NCBI RefSeq assembly: GCF_000204055.1
Contig: NW_006768773.1
Location: 1,649,748 to 1,713,747, forward strand
From: Melampsora larici-populina 98AG31
Taxonomy: Eukaryota; Basidiomycota; Pucciniomycetes; Pucciniales; Melampsoraceae
Length of the DNA: 64,000 nt
Direction of reading: 5' to 3'
Numbering within the stretch: the first letter of the stretch is position 1; the number at the start of each line of letters is the position of its first letter. Below, one piece after another: positions 54,832 through 64,000 of the stretch. The notes under the pieces were generated by a model. It ran no database searches, was not told the DNA's origin, and was given only the letters and a program-made list of their open reading frames with translations. Position numbers and translations under genes: made by a program.

Positions 54832-55645
54832 TTTTATAAAATTCAAATTAGAATCTGATTTAACCTTTCTATCCAACATACGTAAAATAAACAACCATCA
54901 GCACTGTATCAAGAAGAGGCTACTAGATATTGAGAACTGACCTTAAAATGTAACCTAAAGACGACGTTATGGACTGATACCTCGAGCTGATGTGCTTTTA
55001 TGGGAGGTTTCGAGTGTATGTGAATTACTAGTTAACTTGCATGAAGCTCGAATAATTGACTTTCTTGCTTGGTTGTTCAGTGTTATCTTGAAAGAGTGAA
55101 GAATGCGATTTAAGAAAACATTATGGTGCTTGATCGGAAATTTTTCAGGATCCAATTCAAACTTGACCTAATTCTAACTTAAACACACTTAAGACTTAAC
55201 ACTTATGTCTTAAATACAGTTCGAATGCTACTAAATTTTAAAAGCATTCTACTAAATAAACCAGTTCGAGTCTGTTTCTCGAGTTTTACGGATCAGATCA
55301 ATTGACCGTGAAAGTTGAGGGAGGCCTCATTTGTCCTTTGAAGGCCTAACTCCAATATGAGCCAAAACACTAGTAATGATATATGGCGCGGCACGTTTGC
55401 CTTTGGTGCATATGGATCAGAGGTAAACAGGCAAAACAGAATCAAACGCTCTCGACACTCAACATATCTCTCTCTTGAATGATGTCTCATTACCCTCACA
55501 ATCAATCACTCCTCTTCAAAGTTCAACTGTTTTATAAAATTGCAAGCAAGACAATTTTTTCCCTTGGATTGTCTCAAAATCTAAAATTAATAAAATTTCA
55601 TTCCAGATCTCAATCACTTCACTTTTTAATTAATTTTCAAACTTC

Positions 55646-58397
<2,752 letters not shown>

Positions 58398-58684
58398 TCA
58401 AGTTCTTTCGATTTTTGATTTTCTCAAATTCAAATTCTTCAAAATCAAAAATCATCCAAAAAAAACATTCCGACTCGAATTACACATCTATCATTCAGTA
58501 TAAGCATCTATCTTAGTAGAAAATTACCTACGAATAAAAAGTACACAGAAACATCAACAGCCCCTTTGGCAGTCTCATCTGCTTCAACAATCTTGGCCTG
58601 TTGGATAGTGTCATCAGCTTTAATAATAGCAAAAAATAACTTCTTGGTCTGATCAGCCTCTCACAGCGTGATATAACATTCATA
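58398..58684. other. 5' flank of the lysyl-tRNA synthetase gene with an exon-like fragment
   Basis: It contains the synthetase promoter and, at 58528-58660 on the minus strand, a coding-like fragment listed separately. I see no other gene. Confidence 0.4.
58528..58660 (-). pseudogene. Exon-like fragment of unknown origin
   Basis: One frame is open for 44 residues of strongly coding-like composition, with an internal repeat of the form KADDT...A / EADET...A. It is followed by a GTAATT donor-like site. No partner exon is found on either side: the lysyl-tRNA synthetase start lies below it and a foldback element above it. It may be a relic of a gene disrupted by the element, or a short undescribed exon. 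Confidence 0.3.
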
Positions 58685-59361
58685 AGAGCACCCACTATGG
58701 TGGGCGTGTTTTATCGTAAATTTTGCGGTCCCGACCGCGAAATTTAATCATGCGTGTAACAACTAAATTAGTAAACGCATAAAAACCACTATGAGCTGCT
58801 TTACGACCTGATTTACCAACGATAAATCACTGTGAGTCAACCAGATCCACAGTGGTATGATCTTGAAATGAATCATCACATTCCTCATAATCTTTTCCCA
58901 AAGATCAATTATCTCAGAAGTCTTCAAATAGCAATAGGAACAACAATAATAACATCAACTAGTCTTGACTTCTTGTTTGATAAACCTCACATACCACCTC
59001 CGCTTCCTCGCACTCAAATCTGAATTGATCGAGACTTATCAAGACTGCACTCAACGTGCTCGGAAACTATATAAGTTTTCAAGTTTGAACTTTGAAGTTG
59101 AGGTGTTGAGGTCTGAACGTTGAGATTTGAAGTCTTGAATTGTGGAGTTTGGGATTTGATGTTTTGGAAAAGGCAGTTGTTGACCGATTATCGTACGATA
59201 AATCAAGTCGTAGGCTTGCGTAGATCTGAGCACGCGGGGTGCAAGATTTAACGCAGCAGTACGGACTGCATGTCTAAAACAGGTCCGTAGTGGACCTGTC
59301 TGGATTTTAGCGTTACGGTAACGCTAAATCACCTCGTTAACGCACCCATAGTGGGTGCTCT
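58685..59361. mobile_element. Foldback-type element, about 677 bp, with long imperfect inverted arms
   Basis: The ends share a perfect 16-bp inverted repeat AGAGCACCCACTATGG. Weaker inverted similarity continues inward for about 160 bp (for example TACGAC-TGATTTA and GTCAAC near 58810-58840 and the complement of 59175-59215). The arms contain further local palindromes such as AGCGTTACGGTAACGCT and ACAGGTCC/GGACCTGT. The centre is non-repetitive. No clear target duplication is visible. Confidence 0.6.
58832..59023 (+). CDS. Short open frame in the centre of the foldback element
   Basis: 63 codons with ordinary amino-acid usage (INYLRSLQIAIGTTIITS contains a hydrophobic stretch). No family is recognised. 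It could be a captured gene fragment or chance. Confidence 0.2.
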   Translation: MSQPDPQWYDLEMNHHIPHNLFPKINYLRSLQIAIGTTIITSTSLDFLFDKPHIPPPLPRTQI

Positions 59362-59483
59362 AAGTAAATCAAGTCAACCTAATTGCAACATAACAATCAT
59401 AATATCCACTTTCCATACTGCTCTCCAATCCTCAAACCATTTAGAAATAAAAACCAAACTTTTCAAAACAATAATAAAATAAA

Positions 59484-59491
59484 TCTCTCTC

Positions 59492-59524
<33 letters not shown>
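59484..59524. repeat. (CT)n microsatellite
   Basis: Nearly uninterrupted CT/TCTT units run for about 40 bp within an A/T-rich low-complexity stretch (59.4-59.9 kb). Confidence 0.9.
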
Positions 59525-59941
59525 ATTCTGTTTGTTTCATCTATCATAATTCAAAAAAAAAGAAAAATGTAATCAAATAAAGTAATCAAAAAATCATCAT
59601 CATCATCATGAAATCAAAAAAAAAGTAAAACCAAAAAGAAAATCATTGTGGATACACCAAAAAAAACAAAAACATTAAGAAAAAAAAAACAAAGAACAAA
59701 TCAAAATCAACCTCCCAAAACTCTCTTCTATTCTTCTTTCTCTTCTCTTCTCTCTTCTCTTCATTCTCTTTCTCTCTTTACACCAAAACCATTTCTTCAA
59801 TCTACTTCTTTATCAAATGAAAAAAAAACACAGACACACACACATATATATTTATTTATTTATCATATATATAAGAGTAAAAAAGTCAAAAGAAAAAGTA
59901 AAGAGAAAAAAATGAAAAACTGTTGATCGTGTCTTGAAAAA

Positions 59942-62365
59942 TTATGCTTTTGATCTTCTTGGATTTACCTATGTATTACTAAACATGACCTAATCTAAAC
60001 TCTAAATATCTTTTCCCATTTTCGAATCTATGTAGAAAAGATTCCATAAATCTATCAAATCAAAAAAACAAACAAAGACAAATCCATAAATCAATCAACT
60101 TCACTTTTTTCTTATTTTAATCATTAAAGAGTTGTAAAGTTTCCCAATCAGCTTACCTTGAATTTAGTTTTCTCTTTCGGTTGTAATTCACATACAACAT
60201 AATGTGATCCTTTTCCAACACCTTGATCAATCCTCGTAACCCTAGAAAAAAAGTAAAACAACCCACCCAAATATTCCATCAACAAACAAATCAAAGAGAG
60301 AAATCAACAAAAAAATCCTCTTACACAGGTCTAACAAAATCATTATCCCAATACCCTTGTAATTCAACCCCACCCGCCGTATTATCATCAACCCAACACT
60401 TCACACTACCCCATCCATCTTTCCTAGGTCCTTTTTGATAATAAACTGCAATATCTCCACCTTCGACTTTCAAGGGAATCTTAATCAAACTTCCACCTTT
60501 CTCACTATACCAATAATGTCGTTCATCTTCTGCATCTATCTTAGGTGCAATAGGTTCCCAACCTGAATTAATAAAAACTGATTGTGGTAATGGATTAATC
60601 AAATCATTTGCTGATGCACAATTCGGTTTGATTTCTCTAAAACTCGAAATCGTATGTGGTTTGTCATGAATTCTAAACGATGGGATTTTAGAATAACCTG
60701 CTTTGGCTGTTTTCGATAACGATCCTGCTGCGTTCTCGTCATTTTCGATGCCCGGTTCAGATCCTTTGCGTAATCCTTTACCTCCCAATAAACTTGGGGC
60801 TGTGTTTGCATTCGAGCCAGTCATACTCAAACTTTCTGATTTACTGAATCCCGAATCTCCAATAATGGGCGGGGCCAATCCAGCTAAATCGGCCTCTAGA
60901 GCTGCTTGATCCCATACTGAGCATATTTCGCTCTCTAAGAATGAAATCACCGTATCTGCTAAAAGTTCGTGACCTTTGGCATTGGCTAGTACTGGATCAA
61001 TAAAATATGACTGTTTCACTTTTTCTGGGTTGACGAGATACTCCTCATAAAGAAGCCCTTTCACACTACGATCCAAGAATTATGGATTTCAGTATTCTTG
61101 TTTTGTAATCGTGGCTTTGAAAAAATCACTAACCTGAGGTGGGGTACATCGTAGAAATGTGCTACAGCTGAATGCCAGACTTCTGGTCCAGCAAAACCGT
61201 GCTCACTTTGTAGTTGTGGTGAGAAATGTCCAAGTAAGATCACAGCTGGTTGGTCTTGACGAAGCAAGAGTGATCGGATTAATAAATCAGTGGTTGCAAT
61301 CGTTTCCTGGTCACTATTTGAACACACCCAGAAGATGATAATAGACTTCAGTGATCATGAATTATAGATAAGAACTATGTAAAGACGAACTGAGGATCAT
61401 CAGTATCAAACTCGACGATGACTAAATCAACCCGATCCGGAAGATGCATCGCTGAACAATATCCAAAGTACGAAGTACCCGTTCGACGAACTGTGGAGGA
61501 GAAAGATTCAAGATGAACAGATGAAAATTTAAACATTTAGTCAGCTCAGACGAGACAAAGAAGACGAAGAGGATGATGGGAGAAAATTGATTTGAGACTG
61601 ACGTGCACCATTGGTGAGTTCGTTAGCCGGGTGTGGAAATACGTCATTGAGCCAAGAGAAAATACGATGAGGATAACAATTCGGGCCGATAGGATTTCCA
61701 AGTGGATGAGCAGTGGTAGCATCTAATCCATGACAACTGGAGATACTTCCACCCAAGATTCCCACTGTGATCGGTAAACCAGACATAGCCCTTCTCAAGA
61801 CCCTTTTAACTCGATCACTCGATCCAATATGGGTACGAGTTTTAAGGATAGCTTGTTGTCCATAAACTTGACCTAATTCATCACCTTCACCAAAGGTAGG
61901 ACAAAATGTGAATGGAGCAAGATCACTGAAATTGGCGGGACCGATTCCTGAACTGGAAGATGAAGATGAGCCTTGGATTAATCGTTGACGACGTGCCGAG
62001 ATTTGTTGAGCATCTGTCCTTCTTGATGTGGATGAACGTGTGGCGAATCCAGGTAAGGAACCGGCCGGTGATCCAGAAAAGCTTATGAAATGTAACAGAA
62101 TAAAGATTGTGGCACCAGCACCGAGGGCTATCAGAAGCCGTCTGCGAGACTGATAAAAGAAGAGAACAGTGCAATTTGATGTTAGATTTGATTGAAAGAG
62201 AAAGTACGCGCTAAGAATTATAAGTAAGCTTACGATCATTCCAGGTCGAGCTGAGAGTTGACTCAGACGAGTTGAGGAAGAGGGTCGAGAAGGTGAAGAA
62301 TCACGTTGAAGATTATTATCGTTATTAGATGAGGTGGTATGTCGCTTTTGCATCTCGAGATTCAC
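59942..62365 (-). CDS. Membrane-anchored SGNH-hydrolase-like protein
   Basis: Seven exons, 62365-62234, 62149-61603, 61490-61391, 61313-61134, 61065-60325, 60241-60157 and 59968-59942, are GT-AG and in phase, giving 603 residues. After a cytosolic Ser-rich tail a membrane anchor (LLIALGAGATIFILLHFISF) makes it a type II protein of the secretory pathway. The luminal part has a GDSL-like block I with the candidate nucleophile serine (GILGGSISSCHG), a TGTSYFGYCSAMHLPD-VDLVIVEF segment, an HFSPQLQSEHG block, and DPVLANAKGHELLAD with a candidate catalytic histidine. This matches basidiomycete SGNH/PC-esterase-like proteins that may modify glycans; the substrate is unknown. The 59942-59968 exon is tentative. 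The first intron is 84 nt with no stop in frame, so its retention would add 28 mostly hydrophobic residues. Confidence 0.78.
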
Positions 62366-64000
62366 GACGAGAAGCTTTGTTGGTAGAATTAATTTTTCTG
62401 GATTGAAATGATGACGTGAGAGAGTTGAAACAATGCACCAAAGAAATCAACACACAGTGACGTGTTTATGATCGGGTTACAGAATACTGACCTCAAACTT
62501 GATATCAATCAAGATATCAATAATCTTTGATATCAAGACTCAAAATATCAGCATCGATCATATTATTCAAGAATCCTTGTAGTTGGAATATGGATGCTCA
62601 CAAATTCGAATATTTTCCGTTCATCAATATGTTTCTTCGTGATCGTCCTTCTGATTGATTTGAAAGGAGATAGAGGTAGTTCTGAGTTGTCTATTAAGTT
62701 TTCAATCAAACTTGAGAAAGTTGAGGATAGCAGCTAGGTAAAATGAGAAAATGATGATAATCTGTTTACCTATTTGTTTGGTTTTGGTTTTTTAGATTTT
62801 AATTGGTTTGTTTGGTTTGATTGAGAGTGTCAGACTTCAGTGGTGTACTCATACACTGGGTGTGGTGGTGGTGGCTGGATCTGAATATACACATATCATC
62901 TGTTACATGCGTAAAACCTCTTAGAAGTCCGTAACATCCACACTTGATCATTCCCTAAAAGCTTCCTTCATCACATGGTCTGAGTCTGATCAAGATTAGA
63001 TTAAGTTAATAATGGAAGAAAGCACTGAAAAGGATATTCTACCTTATACAACATGACTTAAGCGCAAAGATCCGGGCATTCACATGCTATAGATTTCGAA
63101 AATCAGAACTTAGAAGGCCCTGTTGACCAATACTCCAAGGAGATTTTAAGTAAACATCAGAGCTGGCTAAACTTATCATTGGTGCATTTTTTCAAAATGT
63201 CAAGTATATGGAAAGCCGCTGACTCAAGACCTTGTGAAGGAGACACTTGTTGAGTTTGACCACCATCAAGCCAAACTTCGAGCCGCTTCAATTTTCAAGC
63301 CGCAAAAACATTGCCAAAAATAGACCGCAGTAGTCCTTGGTGTTTTTTCTTTATTGTCAAAAGCAAGTCAACTTTAACATGATCATGAGGGATGATCAGG
63401 TATCGATTGATTTTGGTGACTGGATATGTACGTTTTTCAAAACTATCATGACCGTTTCTTGTATGAACCGCGCTTTTGGGCCAATTCTTGTTGGGCTGGA
63501 TACATGCATCACGAACATGGATTATATCCAACATGAAAAACATTAAAAAATGTTAAAAATCTCAAAAAAAGAAATGTTGAATTTCTACTTGCTTATCTCT
63601 TGGCGGTGTTCAAGTTAGAAAGATGCCTATACAATTGTACCTATACCAAAATGCTACTCTAAAATTTTACATTTTGAAAACACTGTCAGAAAGACCCACC
63701 TGAGTCTGAGAAGCGCATTCCTAGCAATCTATTTTGTGGAAAACAATATTTTGAGGGGCTGGGAGGTCAAAGTGCATAAAGCTTCAGACATTTTTCTGGT
63801 TGACTTGAACCCCTCTACATATTCCTACCTTTGATCTTGTCCCCTTCGATCAATTACGATCTGCTCTGTCTTCCAGAGTCTGAGATCAGATCTTTACATT
63901 TATCATCATTGCATAGAGTTCAACTTATCTCTGGTGATCTTTTGGAATTCCTGCTTATTGCAACAAGGAATTCTAAAAATAGCAATAAAAAAGTACATTT
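62366..64000. other. Intergenic to window end, no recognised gene
   Basis: The first part is the promoter of the SGNH gene. A GGTTTT/TTTGGTTTG-rich stretch lies at 62765-62825 and GTGGTGGTGG at 62860-62875. The frames at 63295-63546 on both strands are mutually overlapping and have no family resemblance. Confidence 0.4.

Overview
The window is nuclear DNA of a filamentous fungus, almost certainly a basidiomycete and by inference a rust-type (Pucciniomycotina) genome. The clues are genes broken by many short GT-AG introns (about 60-120 bp), an AT-rich background, GT69 and SGNH families of basidiomycete type, and a large load of transposable elements between housekeeping genes. Nothing bacterial is present: no operons, Shine-Dalgarno sites or CRISPR arrays. 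The species assignment is inference; the gene families are read directly from the translations.

Left gene-rich part (1-21.4 kb): the tail of an unidentified gene (1-87), the proteasome beta-4 subunit gene in six exons including 25- and 19-nt ones (1016-1997), an unidentified gene (3236-3962), an intron-containing tRNA-Gln(CTG) (4974-5057), an AT-hook protein (7679-8240, minus), a C2H2 transcription factor (10486-12121), a GT69 mannosyltransferase with a long charged insertion (12803-15234, minus) divergent from mitochondrial ribosomal protein uL16m (15692-16503), an unidentified basic nuclear-type protein (18325-20062, minus) divergent from SDHC of respiratory complex II (20327-21418).

Transposon-rich middle (22-53 kb): CpG-poor, decayed repeats (a hAT transposase pseudogene, two copies of a roughly 300-bp MITE, foldback elements) surround young CpG-containing elements. 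These are a complete 6.4-kb Ty3-type chromovirus (27819-34218) with identical LTRs, a perfect 5-bp target duplication, open gag and pol and an apparent self-priming primer-binding site, and a full-length Mutator-like element (42427-48129) whose five-exon transposase is fused to a C-terminal OTU protease domain and is interrupted by one TGA. A second C2H2 gene (40645-42190) lies just left of the Mutator-like element, and a decayed intron-containing copy of part of it sits near 51.5 kb. Beside the chromovirus, a tandem duplication looks like a gene segment followed by its own spliced copy.

Right gene-rich part (53.4-64 kb): three minus-strand genes, mitochondrial ribosomal protein mL44 (53445-54831), lysyl-tRNA synthetase with an apparent mitochondrial presequence (55646-58397) and a membrane-anchored SGNH-hydrolase-like protein (59942-62365). 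A foldback element lies between the last two. Several genes serve mitochondria (uL16m, mL44, SDHC, probably lysyl-tRNA synthetase), but they are scattered and I infer no co-regulated cluster.
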